DNA of 51,037 nt, taken from Mastigamoeba balamuthi. Its lineage: Eukaryota; Evosea; Mastigamoebida; Mastigamoebidae. The stretch is from positions 1 through 51,037 of the forward strand of contig CACRSC010000020.1 of the NCBI GenBank assembly GCA_902651635.1, written 5' to 3'. Below are positions 1 through 11,378 of this stretch, one piece after another. The position numbers were made by a program, and so were the translations under genes. The notes beneath the pieces were generated by a model, which saw only the letters and a program-made list of their open reading frames with translations, was not told the origin of the DNA and made no database searches. The number at the start of each line of letters is the position of its first letter. Position 1 is the stretch's first letter.

Positions 1-479
1 CAAGTGGTATGGTCCTGCTGCAGTTGCACTAACTGACAGTACAACACAGGTATGTATCGCTATGCTTCAGAGTCCTGCCTGCATGCAACATCGGGAAGAG
101 TCTCTTCGTGAGCATCACTGTTCTTCACAGTCTCTGGATGAGTTTGTGTTGGTGCACCAGGCGAGTGTCAATGAGCGCAGGAGGGAACTCAGCTTACCTC
201 CAAGAGATGGAGCCACTGGAGCCACTGTGGCCGGGCCTGTCGCTGCTGCTGCTGTGGCTGGTGGCGTGGCCACCCCAGCTGCCCCTTGATTGTTTCCACC
301 CCCAGTTGGGCAGTCTGCACGCCCAGAGTAACAATACAGTCACGTTGTTAACCATGTATGTGTGTGTGCATGCGCAGTAGGGGGGGCGGGGGGACGGGGC
401 GGCGGGCCCGCGGGGCCGTGGGGCCACCTGCCGGTGCACACGTGTGGACAGAAATGTGCCGTGTGGATCCAATAAAATG

Positions 480-970
480 TGGCGCGTTTTGCATACCTGT
501 CTTCGTCCTGAGGTGCTTGTAGAAGTGCCGCACGATCTCTGTCCGCACGTGCGAATCTTTCTGCTCCTTGATGCGCTTGGGTGTGCCGCACCCTGTGCAG
601 GCTGTGAGTAAGATCGGTAGAAGATATTGGCGCACATGAGACGAAATTGCCCCCGAAATATCAAGCCGCAGATCACAAGAGCACATCAGGCCTGGCCCTT
701 AGTGCTGGTGGACGAGCAGCGGGCACAGGGAGGCAGCACAGCCGCCAGCAGGCCTGGTAGAGGTCCCCCATGGGGCGCAGCGTGGCGTGGCGGCTGCAGA
801 GGGCGCCCCAGGACCGACTCTCCTTGTCGAAAGGCATCTGCGAGTAGCTGCGATGTTCGAACCGAACTAGGAGGAACAGCGGGGGAGTGGGATGTGCCCC
901 GCACGTCGAAGACCACACTGAGGGCGAGCGCTGCCGAGTTCTCGGGCGCACGAAAGAACACGGTCGACAT
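480..970 (-). CDS. unknown multi-exon gene, divergent from PSMA7
   Basis: A minus-strand gene probably starts with the ATG at 970 (MSTVFFRAPENSAALAL). A likely intron is removed between about 919 and 879 and joins the start to a reading frame with FEHRSYSQMPFDKESRSWG. A further exon lies at about 481-589, bounded by a good acceptor (ctgcacag) and donor (gtatgc), and encodes CGTPKRIKEQKDSHVRTEIV followed by RHFYKHLRT. I do not recognise the family. The middle junction is not resolved, because the phases of the second and third exons match only through a weak donor, so the model is incomplete and the 3' end is not placed. The 145 bp to the PSMA7 start suggest a shared promoter. Confidence 0.35.
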
Positions 971-2171
<1,201 letters not shown>

Positions 2172-3246
2172 GGCCGCCGTGTGCTGGCGGGGTGTGAGGA
2201 GCCATGGCGCACGCCCCTCCCCTACTGCACCACTCCAACACCGGCGCCCCGGGGCACCCGAGGCTGCTTGCGTCGTGGAGGACTCCATACATCGCCTTGT
2301 GTTCCACTTTGATAGCTCTGCCCCTGACCGCTCAATAAGCCGTGTTTCGAAGACGTGGGCCTTGTTATCCTGATTCCTGGAAAAACCATTACAGAGGAGA
2401 CGAAAGGCATCTCTCTGTGACTTGCTGTGCTGTTTCCCCCTCTATGTGTTACAGCCCTGTCTCTGTCCTGTTGCAGGTCACTGTCCCGTGTCCGTGTCCC
2501 GTGTCATAGCCCAGTCTCGAAGATTAAGAAATCAGATATGGTTCAGAAGAAGAAGTCGGACATTGCAGCCAGAGCTAAGAAGAATGCTGTGAAGGCATAC
2601 TTCTGTGCACTGAAGGATGACCCTGGTATGACAGTACAGCAGTGATACTGTACATACTGCACTGGGCAATGCCCACATCCTGGAAGACACTGAGAGACGA
2701 AGTTGCAATGAGACAAAAACAGGAAGTAGTACAATTTTAGATTTATCTCAGACTCATACTATGTTAGACATCTGTTCAATGCCAGATGACAATGAAGAAG
2801 GAGAGAACAGTGATAGAATGAGCAGATGACTTTGCTCAGAATCTATGCATGCGTGTATTATGAAGATGATTCATTCTAGCAAAGTGGCGCCCAGGGGAGA
2901 GTTGTGACATTGCTGCTGTAACGTGTTAAGAGTGTCCACCAGAAATTGAAGTATCTTGCTATGTCTGTACCTTCTGTACAGTTCAAAGATATTTACCGTG
3001 AATAAGACCCCTACCGCCTTTAGGGACTTCAGCCTACTGGACCCCAAGAAATCGCCCACTCCAATCCTTACACAGTGGGGACACATGACCTAGAACCACA
3101 TTTATCTGATGTTGTTTCCTCAGACTGCCACTGGGGAAACAACTACTCCACAATGATGACACAAACAAAGGCTAGTCCTTGAACAGTGTTCTGAAACGAG
3201 CAGTATCAAAAGGCAGCAGTTGTTACCAAGCTTGCAGTAGCTGCCA
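2172..3246. other. AT-richer intergenic tract with a relic ORF
   Basis: About 1.1 kb lies between the convergent PSMA7 and RFC5 genes. From about 2400 the composition falls below that of neighbouring exons, as in the repeat islands further right. A plus-strand fragment at 2538-2645 reads MVQKKKSDIAARAKKNAVKA then YFCALKDDPGMTVQQ and stops. It looks like the remains of a DNA-binding or transposon-type ORF but is too short to classify. No other coding signal is seen. Confidence 0.4.
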
Positions 3247-4882
3247 CTATGTGTCCATGTCGGCACAGTGCTCACGGATAATCTGGAACGCAGACACGAG
3301 CGCTCCCAGCTGCAGCCTCTCCGAGCAGCCGCACGCCAGCCTGTGCCTGAGAGCAGGGTCAGCCGCGCCGAGTCCCGAGTCAGCGGAGGAGGCGGCGCAC
3401 TCGATGACGGAGATCTTGTCGACGACACGCATCTTGTGCACCTGGTTGACCTGCATCGCGAGTACAAACGGCAGGATCTCGGACAGCATGTCCTGCAGCG
3501 CCAGCCCCTTGGCCTCCTGCATCTCGCGGATCCCTGTGCGACACACGCACGCACACACCACCGCGTCAGGAGGCTGCTCGAGGCCTGGGCGCGCTGGTGC
3601 TGTGTGGGAGCGCAACTCTTGACGCTGCTGTTGAACGACTCGGAGAGCATGACCTCCACCGCCGTGCGCATGTCCTCTGGCGACGGGTGCCCCGTGCAGT
3701 CGTACACAGACTGCCTGGTCACCTCCTCGTAGGCCAGCGCCGTCGACTGCGCGGGGGATGGAGTGCGTGCGTTGCGTTCAGAGGGAAGCCAGAGGGTCAG
3801 TCAGCTGCTGCAGACGTGCCTGCAGGATGTTGAGCACGCGGCGCAGGTCGCCGTTGCCCATGCGGACGAGCGCGCTGACGCCGTCGTCCGTGAGCTTGAC
3901 CGACTCGGCCTCGGCCACGCGCCTGACGCAGCGCTCGACGGCGTCGGCCTGCAGCGGGGCGAACCTGAGCCTCGTGCAGCGCGACTGTATCGCTGGCGTG
4001 ATCTTGTTGACGTGGTTGCAGATCAGGCAGAACCTCGTGCTCTTCGTGTACTTCTCGATCACTGCACGCAGATGTGCAAGGTATGAGACATAGTTGACTT
4101 CTCTCACACCTTGAATAAAAGCCCACTTTTGCACCACCAAATGACTGTAATATGTCACATTAATAACACGTGACGTTAATTTGTCTTACAAGAGAGAACA
4201 ATTGACTCTTAAATGCAAAATGAAAATAATAATTCAGTCGGTTTCCAAGAGTCATAAATGAGCCATAAATGAAGACACTGCGCAGCACAGGGGCGTCAGA
4301 GCGGGCGGAGGGGGCGCACCCCTGCGGAGGGCCGCCTGGGCCGCCGAGGTCATGGCGTCGCACTCGTCGAGGACGACGAGCTTGACGCCGGTGCTGAAGA
4401 GCTTCTGGCTGCTGGCGAACTCCTTGATCTGCTCGCGCACCACGTCGATGCCGCGGTCGTCCGACGCGTTCAGCTGCGCTCGCGGGCGGGGAGAGGCTCA
4501 GTGGCACGCTCGGCGGGCACGCGGGCGCGCACCTCGAGGACCATCGACGCGAACGAGGGCCCGAAGAGCTTGCGGGCCACCGCGAGTATCGTCGTCGTCT
4601 TGCCCGACCCCGGGGGCCCGTAGAACAGCATGTGCGGCAGCTTCCCGCCGTCCACCAGCTTCGTGACTGCGCGGGGGAGGTGCCGTGAGGGGCACGCGGG
4701 GGCCAGCGGGGCGGCGCACTGGTGGCCAGGATGCCCTCGTGGCCCACGAGGCCCGTGAGCTCCTTGGGCCGGTACTTCTCGACCCACGGCAGCGTCGCCG
4801 TCGACTGCTCGAACGACGCGCGCTGCCTGTCGAAGGCGGAGACTGCCGCGGGGGCGGGGGCGGGGGCTGGCTCGGCGTCCAT
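3247..4882 (-). CDS. RFC5: replication factor C subunit 5 (clamp loader)
   Basis: This is an AAA+ subunit of the RFC pentamer that loads PCNA on primed DNA in the nucleus. Six exons (minus order 4882-4720, 4666-4533, 4473-4320, 4061-3820, 3746-3617, 3533-3247) total 1110 nt, 369 aa (human 340, so slightly longer, mainly a Pro/Ala N terminus). Visible are [12 protein letters not shown], Walker [20 protein letters not shown], Walker [11 protein letters not shown], the arginine-finger SRC motif in QSRCTRLRF, and NILQ...[14 protein letters not shown] and AFQII near the C terminus place it with RFC5 rather than RFC2/3/4. The fourth intron (3747-3819) needs a GC donor (CAG|GCACGT), because no GT donor keeps the conserved [14 protein letters not shown] junction. 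The third intron is AT-rich. Confidence 0.94.
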
Positions 4883-4919
4883 CTCTGGCGCGCGCGGGGT
4901 GTCGGGCAGAGGGGTTCTC

Positions 4920-4928
4920 GCGCCAAAA
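4920..4928 (-). promoter_or_regulatory. E2F-like site upstream of RFC5
   Basis: On the RFC5 strand the sequence reads TTTTGGCGC, matching the E2F/DP consensus TTTSSCGC, about 40 bp upstream of the ATG. Position and target (an S-phase replication gene) fit conserved E2F control. The match itself is observed; the function is inferred. Confidence 0.5.
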
Positions 4929-5228
4929 ACCGGGCAATGAAGGAAAATCTGGATTTACATAAATATCGGGGTAATATCTTTTGTGTGGCAGAATATGTCT
5001 TTTTTTTCCTCCTTGAAAGCAGTTGACTGTTGTTGGTTCGTTCGAGGCGGGGCGAGCGGGGATGCGATTCGCCAGGCACTGGCGTGGCAGTAATGTATAT
5101 GACAAAAATGACACGGAAATAGAGTGCTACTGGCAAAGAGCACACAGCTTTTACGAGACTGCCCCACCGCCCCCTCGAAAGAGTCCACTCAGCCAACGCT
5201 CTCTCCCCAAAACGTGACCCAGTCCTCT

Positions 5229-6113
5229 CTAGTTGTCGTCATCGAGCAAGTCGAACGCATTGTGAGCAGAAATGCCCATCACAGACCCCGTGCCCTTCTT
5301 CTTGGCAGCCTGTGCACAGGGATGTCAGAGGTCTGAACAAGGGGGATGTCAATTGATTTGGTGCCTTGGGCTTAGGCTTGGCCTCCTCCTTAGCCTTGGG
5401 CTTGGGCTTTGGCTTGGGCTTGTCCTCCTCCTGGACGGGCTGCACTCCGAGCTCCGGGAACTCGGCAGCAGCCTTGGCCGCCTGCTTGGCAGAGGTCGGC
5501 TCCTCGGGCTGCTCCTCCTTCTGCTGGCCCGCAACCCACGGCGACTGCTCCCTGTGATGTGACGTGAATTTGTGAGTAAGTTTACTCTGGCTAAGGTAAG
5601 GTTAGGGTTGAGCTCCCTGGCTCATAGGGCATACTTCTTCTTGGGCTTGGACTTGGGCTTGGCCTGCTGCTGCTGCTGAGGCTGCTGAGGCTGCTGCTGC
5701 TGCTTCGCAGGAGCCGCCTGCTGCGCTGCCTGGGCCTGGGCCTGTGCGGCCGCCTGGGCCTGGGCCTGGGCCTGCTGCTGCCTCTGGACGGCAGCGACAC
5801 GGGCCGCGTACGCCGACTGCGCCGACGACGACGACTGCGCGACGGCAGCGGGCTTCTTCTGCTGGTCCTTCTTCTGGAAGAAGTCGCTGACAGCTGTACG
5901 CGTCGCCGGGCAGGGGTGAGTGTGGTGACACGTGTGCGCCAGACGCGGTGGAGACCCGGCGTTGGGGGGACCACACGAAGCGGCGGCGTAAGGCGGCAAC
6001 GCACACTTCTTGTAGTCCTGGGACTGGGCCTTGGGCGCCTCGGGCGCCGCCTGGGGCTCAACCTGGGGCTCTGCTGCAGGCGCGGTAGTGGTAGTGGTAG
6101 TGGTATCCGCCAT
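5229..6113 (-). CDS. K/P/A/Q-rich low-complexity protein, STM1/SERBP1-like tail motif
   Basis: A four-exon model (6113-6005, 5893-5635, 5551-5365, 5309-5229) gives 636 nt, 211 aa. The protein starts [16 protein letters not shown], has the helical patch VSDFFQKKDQQKK, long Ala/Gln repeats, then repeated KPKPKP and an acidic end NAFDLLDDDN. NxFDLL followed by acidic residues recalls the short motif of ribosome-binding STM1/SERBP1-type proteins, but at the other end and without an RGG region, so the link is weak. The last intron (5310-5364) has a GC donor (AAG|GCACCA). Reading through it instead would give a Cys-containing tail ending in LAR. The total is divisible by three only with splicing. 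It lies divergent from the securin-like gene, 203 bp away. Confidence 0.6.
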
Positions 6114-6255
6114 CGTTTTCGGTCTCACAGGAGGGATCGCAGACAACTAAAAAAGTGCCCCGAGGAGAAGATACCGCCGATTGCGTCAACAGGCTTTGAT
6201 ACGCCCGTGTATCTGGGCGGATCATCCCGCGAAATTCAAATGTCCCACACTTCTG

Positions 6256-6263
6256 TTTCGCGC
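6256..6263 (+). promoter_or_regulatory. E2F-like site upstream of securin-like gene
   Basis: TTTCGCGC, a perfect TTTSGCGC E2F-type match, lies 53 bp upstream of the securin-like ATG in the 203-bp divergent promoter shared with the K/P/A/Q-rich gene. Together with the RFC5 site it suggests cell-cycle transcription. Binding is inferred only. Confidence 0.45.
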
Positions 6264-6316
6264 CCAATAAACACAATCGCCACCCCTCCGCCACACCACC
6301 GCATCCGGAGCAGAGA

Positions 6317-7072
6317 ATGGACGGCCTGATGATGCGCGGCGTCGTGTTCGACAAGGAGAACGCGCCCTCTGTGCGCGCCACGCCGCTGTCGGCCAAGTCG
6401 CGCGGGCTGGGCCTCAGCACGGGTCCCCTCAAGCAGCAGCAGTCCACCCCCATGCTGCCCCCCTCCAAGCGCGCCCTCGCCCCGCGCGCGGCCCTCGGCA
6501 ACATCACCAACGCCCAGCGGGGCCTTGCGACGCCCTCGGCAGAGAAGGTCCGTCTCCCCTCTGCCCCTTACTTACTGTCTGTGATCGACAACTGAACGCA
6601 ACTCCCCCTCGGGGGACGGCACAGCCCAAGCCCAAGCCCGTCGCGGCGCCGCTGAGGGCCAGGACGAGGGAGGCGGCGCAGAGGGCGCGGGAGCCAGCGT
6701 CGCCCGAGACGATGGGGCGCGTGGACACGTTCAGGGAGGTGGCCGAGGCCGAGAGGGCGTTCGGCAAGTACGACCTGCGCTGCGTCGCCGCCCCCTCGGC
6801 GCTCTCCCGCGCGTGGCCCTCGCGCTGCGCCCTGTCGCCCGTGCACGGCCTCGGCAAGATCGACGCCGACCGCATCGACGTCACGCCGCTGCCCTCGCTC
6901 ATGAGCCCCGACGGTCCGCTTTTGCTCGCTCTTTGCGTTCTTCGTTCTTCGAATTCTGACAGTTGCATCCGCAGTTCCCAAGCCCCAGTCGAGGCTCGAG
7001 GGCGCGAGGATGCCCGACATGGGGTGGGAGTGGACAGACCCCATCCCCCTCATGGAGCCCAGCGACATCTAG
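6317..7072 (+). CDS. securin-like APC/C substrate (KEN box + D-box protein)
   Basis: Three exons (6317-6547, 6625-6913, 6975-7072) give 618 nt, 205 aa. The N terminus carries a KEN box (FDKENAP, residues 11-17) and a textbook destruction box (RAALGNITN, residues 57-65), the pattern of mitotic APC/C substrates. There is no cyclin box or other fold. The rest is basic, Pro-rich and disordered, ending in the acidic/aromatic MGWEWTDPIPLMEPSDI. Length, motif order and tail are those expected of securin, the separase inhibitor that holds sister chromatids together until anaphase. Securins are barely conserved in sequence, so the identity is inference. Other KEN/D-box regulators (sororin- or shugoshin-like) remain possible. 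It ends 90 bp from the convergent UIM/ART gene. Confidence 0.65.
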
Positions 7073-7162
7073 ACGTCTCCGGTCCCGACTGTTGATAGAA
7101 GGAGTAGAGAGGACGGGAATCGAATACACCAGCGCCCCTCGTCCAAGCGCACCGCGGTCCCC

Positions 7163-8423
7163 TCACTGCTCCTCGCTGGTCTCCTCGTCGAAGATGCACG
7201 CGTAGATGGGGAGCACGTGCGCCTCGGAGAAGATGACCCACTCGGCGTCGCACTCGTGCGAGTCGTAGCCCGGCATCAGGCCCGCGCCGTGTATCTCCTC
7301 CTCGCACGTGTAGACGCGGCCCCTGAGCACCGCGCACAGGAACACGACGCCGGCCTCCCCGTAGCCGAGCGCCGTATCCACGTCGGGGGAGACGTAGATG
7401 CCCCTGCCGTAGAACCCCTCGTCTGTCCTGTGCCTGTGCCCCGCGGTCCGCATTGGTCAGGGTGTCGTTTGATGCGAGCAGAGCCCCCCACTTGATGGCA
7501 GACGGCCGCGTACTCGACACCGTGGGTGCCGGGGACGACGAGGCCCTTCTCCATGATGCTCTCGCGCGCATCGGAGCCCGTGCCGTGGTACGCCATGCAC
7601 AGCCCCTCTTTCCCGGCGCCGCGGCTGGACGCCAGCATGTAGTAGGCGTCGACGAAGCGGTCTTTGAGCGCCACGTTGACGGCCAGCCTGAGGCGCCACC
7701 CCTCGGCAGACTCGCACATCGCCCGCAGCGCGTTCCTCACCGCCACGACCGAGATGGGCGTCCCGTCGAGGGCTCGGGCCAGCGCGGGCGCGTCGTGGTC
7801 CGCGGGCACCACGGGGTGCGGGGGGCTGCGGGGCCGCTTGGCCACCGCGACGTCCGCGGCCGAGATCCGGGCGAACTCCTCGTCCTCCTGCTCCTGCAGA
7901 GCCCTCGCCAGCGCCTCGTCGTCGTCGGGAGCGCGGGAGGGGGCGGCCGCGGGGGCCTCGCCCGCCAGCTCGCGTGCCAGCCTCTCGTCCTCTCGCACCT
8001 GCTCGCTGTCCCTGCGCAGACGTTCTAGGGCGGCCGAGTACATCAGACGCCGACAAATTCGACTTAGTTTTTATTCAATTGGCGGTCAGTCGGACCTTCG
8101 AATCCCGATTCGACCTCGGCCGCGAGCTCGCGTGCCAGCTGCGAGTCGCTGCGGGTCTGGGCGTCGGGGTCCGCGAGGGAGCGGGCGAGGGCCGCGTCCT
8201 CCTCCTCCTGCCTGCGGAGGCGGTCTGCGCGCTCGCGTTCGCGGGCGTCGAGCGAGCGGGCGAGTGCGAGGTCGGCCTCGAGCTGCGAGCGCACGTCCGA
8301 CGCCCGGTCGCTCCACAGCGAGCGCTCCTCGAGGGCGTCGCGCGCGAACGACGCGAAGAGGCCCTGTAGAAGCGACGGCTGCCTCTCCGGACGCGCCTTC
8401 TTGTGTGCGGGCTCCGCCGACAT
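7163..8423 (-). CDS. UIM-repeat protein with PARP-like ADP-ribosyltransferase domain
   Basis: Exons 8423-8096, 8024-7514 and 7427-7163 give 1104 nt, 367 aa. The first intron (71 bp) is required to pass stops. The second boundary is less certain, since an alternative also keeps frame. The N-terminal half has at least four UIM-like helices: LALARSLDARE, DAALARSLADPD, DERLARELAGE and DEALARALQEQEDEEFAR, a pattern known to bind ubiquitin. The C-terminal half has an ART-fold signature: a YHGTG strand, then GFYGRGIYVSPD resembling the GxGIYF segment of PARPs, and a later acidic strand near the end (CDAEWVIFSEAHVLPIY). The combination suggests a ubiquitin-guided ADP-ribosyltransferase or an inactive reader. 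The catalytic Glu has not been assigned. Confidence 0.7.
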
Positions 8424-9046
8424 GTCCAGGAATCAACTGAGGAGATTGTGAAAAAACGAAGTAAGAAAATCTAGCGCGTTATCAGATATCGCTATCTTTC
8501 TTTCCTAGCCCACATCCGTAGATCCACGGCGGCGATCCTATCTGTGGACACCAGCACCCGCACCGCCACGTGAGGGAGGGAGGTAGGGAGGAAAGCTCGG
8601 TCGGCACCACTGTCCCCAAGGGAAAAGCAGGGGTGCGATCCCAGTGAGAAACCCGAATGGGCACGAAATACTATTCATAGCTCCCATAGGGACCCCCGTA
8701 GAGCATCCCACCCGCTTCAGGGCTGCTCTCGCCTCCCCAGACCCCGTCGCACCGCCCGCCGCCACTCGGGCGCCACCACGGCGGACCTGAGCCGGCCAGC
8801 CACGGGAGCGGCCGTGCAATCCCCGGGGCGAGGGAAGAAGGGCTGTTGGATTGTGGAGAGACTTCTGTTGGTCTATTTCTGGACGCGGAATTGCCCCTCG
8901 AGCGCGTTGCTGATGTCGTGCGGGGTTCCCCCCAGCGCCAAATACAGCAGCAGCACTGCCGGGCACACGGAAATCCGCACCCACAACGCTTATTTTCGCT
9001 CCAGTCGTACACAGACCCCGTTGGCATAACCGGCACACAGAGCACA
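8424..9046. other. divergent intergenic region; possible small minus-strand gene
   Basis: This 623-bp gap separates two divergent genes. On the minus strand one frame encodes a hydrophobic stretch (CPAVLLLYLALGGTPHDI) near 8905-8965. Another ends with a Gly/Pro-rich tail, PWWRPSGGGRCDGVWGGE and then MLYGGPYGSYE, with its stop at 8671. They could be two exons of a small membrane protein starting near 9032, but I found no splice pair joining them in phase. No repeat or RNA gene is seen. Confidence 0.25.
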
Positions 9047-10053
9047 ATGCACGGGCTCGTCCTTGTTCTGTTCCTCGCAGCCCTGTCGTCGGCGTCCACC
9101 ATCGACACGTTCCGCGCGTGGGCCAAGCAGCACAACAAGGTCTACACCGCCGAGGAGGAGAAGGCGCGGTACCTCGTCTTCGAGCAGAACCTCGCCATTG
9201 TCGACGACCTGAACCGCGAGGGCCGCCACGGAGCTGTTTTTGGCCTCAACAGCTTCAGCGACCTCACCAACGAGGAGTTCAGGGCCCGCTACGCCTCCAA
9301 CAACTTCGCGGGCGCGCTCAACCGCTCGGCGGCCTTCGCCGTCGTCCCGGACCTCTCGGACGACGTCCTCGACATGAGGAGCTTCCTCCCCGCGGTCAAG
9401 GACCAGGGGTCCTGCTACTCAGGCGACTGGTGGGCTCCCCGATTCCTCCCCCGCTCTGCTGACCGCTCTGCCGAACCCGCAGGGCGTTCTCCGCGATCGC
9501 CAACGCCGAGGGGCAGTACTACTACCGGCACGGGACGGTGCGTGCGCTCTCGGAGCAGCAGGTCATCTCGTGCGACATGGCCGACTCGGGCTGCGACGGC
9601 GGGATGATGACCACTGCCGACAACTACATCATCAAGAACGGCCTGGCCTCGCTGGCGTCGTACCCGTGGGCGTCGGGCGCGGGCACCGTGCCCCTCTGCA
9701 GGGCGTACACCGCCGTGGCCACCTTCACCAACTTCCGCGACTTCGGCCAGGTCTGGAGCGACAGCAGCGTGATGCTGTACCTGCAGCAGTACGGCCCCCT
9801 GTCGGCAGCCGTCGCGGCGGACTCCACCGTGTTCCAGAGCTACGGCTCGGGCATCCTCGACTCGACGCTCTGCGGCACCAGCCTGAACCACGGCGTCGCG
9901 ATCGCGGGCTACGGAACTCAGAACAACGTCAAGTTCTGGTGGGTGCGCAACTCGTGGGGCCCGAACTGGGGCGAGTCGGGCTACATCCGCCTGGTCCGTG
10001 GCAAGAACATGTGCGGCATCAACGGCCAGGTGTCCACCGTCATAGCGGCGTGA
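9047..10053 (+). CDS. papain-family (cathepsin L-like) protease homologue lacking the catalytic Cys
   Basis: Two exons (9047-9429, 9483-10053) give 317 aa. A signal peptide (LVLVLFLAALSSAS) is followed by an I29 propeptide with an ERFNIN-type helix (FRAWAKQHNKVY...FEQNL) and FGLNSFSDLTNEEF. The mature domain has QGSCYSGDWAFSA where papains have QGxCGSCWAFSA: one residue is inserted and the active-site Cys is replaced. The His (LNHGVAIAGYG), Asn (VRNSWGPNWGESGY) and the SEQQVISCD / GCDGG region are intact. The intron splits the conserved Trp codon, so the substitution does not come from the splice choice; the only alternative GT donor removes more of the motif. The protein is secreted or lysosomal and most likely a pseudo-protease, or a paralogue with another role. 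Confidence 0.88.
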
Positions 10054-10421
10054 GGCGCCCCGCACACCAACCACCGGTCGACGTTGTGTCAAACATGTGT
10101 TTTGGGCCAATCTGTTAAATATAGACTGCCCCTCTCGGCCATACAGTCGACCCACGGCCGCAACTGGCCAAAAACCCGCCAAAGCAGAACCCGGCGCAGA
10201 AGAGGACAACAGCCACGGGCGAGAAGGAAAAAAGATGTATAAACACGCCGTTTGGTGGCTTTCTGTGTAATCGTAAGGGTGAGAGTGGCCGCCACCCGTG
10301 TGTGTCGCTCCACACGGATTGGCAAAAACGCAAAGACAAACACGCTCTAGCGAGCGCACGCGATACGCAGCGACTCGAGGGGAACCGCGGCCCCCCGAGG
10401 CGGACGTCGCAAACACCGCGC
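10054..10421. other. intergenic, convergent 3' ends
   Basis: About 370 bp separates the protease and cyclin stop codons. TTAAATATA near 10118 is the only AT-rich candidate for 3' processing. I see no gene, repeat or RNA here. Confidence 0.4.
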
Positions 10422-11378
10422 TCAGAACGCGACCGACGACGGCGACAGGCCCGGGGTCAGCGACCTGCCGCCTCCAATAGGCGTGCGGCCCGCCATCGGC
10501 GTGGCCGACGCCGACGACGACGAGAGCACCGCGCTGGGCCCGGGCGTCGTCATGGCCGTCGCGGACGCCTCCTGCGTGTCATGCCCGGGCCGCCCGCGCT
10601 GCAGCAGCTCCTCGGGGGCCGCCAGCGTCGCCTGCTGCTGCTGCTGCTGCTCGTCGAGGGCCTCGGAGGCGCCGATGGCGGCCGCGAGGGCGAGGACGGG
10701 GCGCGCGTACTCTGCGAGCGTCTCGACGGCGACCCACGCGCAGAAGCCGAGGCGCGCGAGCAGGGCGGCCTCGAGCGCGTTGAGCTCGTCGGTGGGCACG
10801 CCTGCGACCTGCGCGTAGTAGGCGTTGGACCTGCAGACGTCCTCCTCGAACTTGAGCGCGACGACCAGCGCCGCCGCGAAGAGCCTGTGCGACGTGCGCC
10901 GCGTCAGCGCGAGCCCCGAGCCCGCGCGCTGCCCGACGGCCAGCGCCCTGTCGACCAGCGCCAGCGCCAGCACCAGCTCGTCGGGCGTCGCCCGCGTGTA
11001 CCGCGCCAGCCGCTCGACGTAGCGCGCGACGTCGACCGTCGGCGTCCGCCCGCGCGCGCACCCGAACTCGCCCTTGAGCAGCTCGGCCGCGCGGCAGCCC
11101 GTCCGCCGCTCGTTCTCGCGGCACGCCTCGAGCAGCGCCCGCGCCACCGCACGCGTCACCAGCGCGGGGTCCCCGACGACGGCCGCGGGCTCCTCGCCGA
11201 CGCCGCCGCCGCCGAGGGTCACCAGCGCCCAGAGCGACGTGACCGTGTCGATGGTGCTGCTGCTGCTGTTGTTGTTGTCGCTGTGGTTGCTGTCGCTGCT
11301 GCACTCGTTCTCGTCCGCGGAACAGTCGGAGAAGTTGCAGGCCTCGGGGCGCGGTGCAGTGGGGGTCACAGACGCCAT
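10422..11378 (-). CDS. PHO80/PCL (cyclin U/P)-type cyclin
   Basis: A single exon of 318 aa starts at MASVTPTAPRPEACNFSDCS. After a Ser/Asn/Glu-rich N terminus comes the PHO80-type cyclin box: PTVDVARYVERLARYTRATP, ELVLALALVDRAL, LTRRTSHRLFAAALVVALKF, then EEDVCRSNAYYAQVAGV, ELNALEAALLARLGF. The order TxR-H-R-L-x-x-A-x-V-x-A-x-K-F is the hallmark of cyclins that partner PHO85/CDK5-like kinases in nutrient and polarity signalling. The C terminus has a Gln run and an S/T-P-rich tail (TPIGGGRSLTPGLSPS) likely to be phosphorylated. An upstream in-frame extension exists, but the ATG at 11378 is preferred because the residues before it are low-complexity and non-conserved. Confidence 0.85.
   Translation of the reverse strand: MASVTPTAPRPEACNFSDCSADENECSSDSNHSDNNNSSSSTIDTVTSLWALVTLGGGGVGEEPAAVVGDPALVTRAVARALLEACRENERRTGCRAAELLKGEFGCARGRTPTVDVARYVERLARYTRATPDELVLALALVDRALAVGQRAGSGLALTRRTSHRLFAAALVVALKFEEDVCRSNAYYAQVAGVPTDELNALEAALLARLGFCAWVAVETLAEYARPVLALAAAIGASEALDEQQQQQQATLAAPEELLQRGRPGHDTQEASATAMTTPGPSAVLSSSSASATPMAGRTPIGGGRSLTPGLSPSSVAF

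Noticed and set aside
9415-10416. 333-codon minus-strand frame overlapping the protease
   Set aside because: Shadow of the protease second exon; no start or domain that could be supported.
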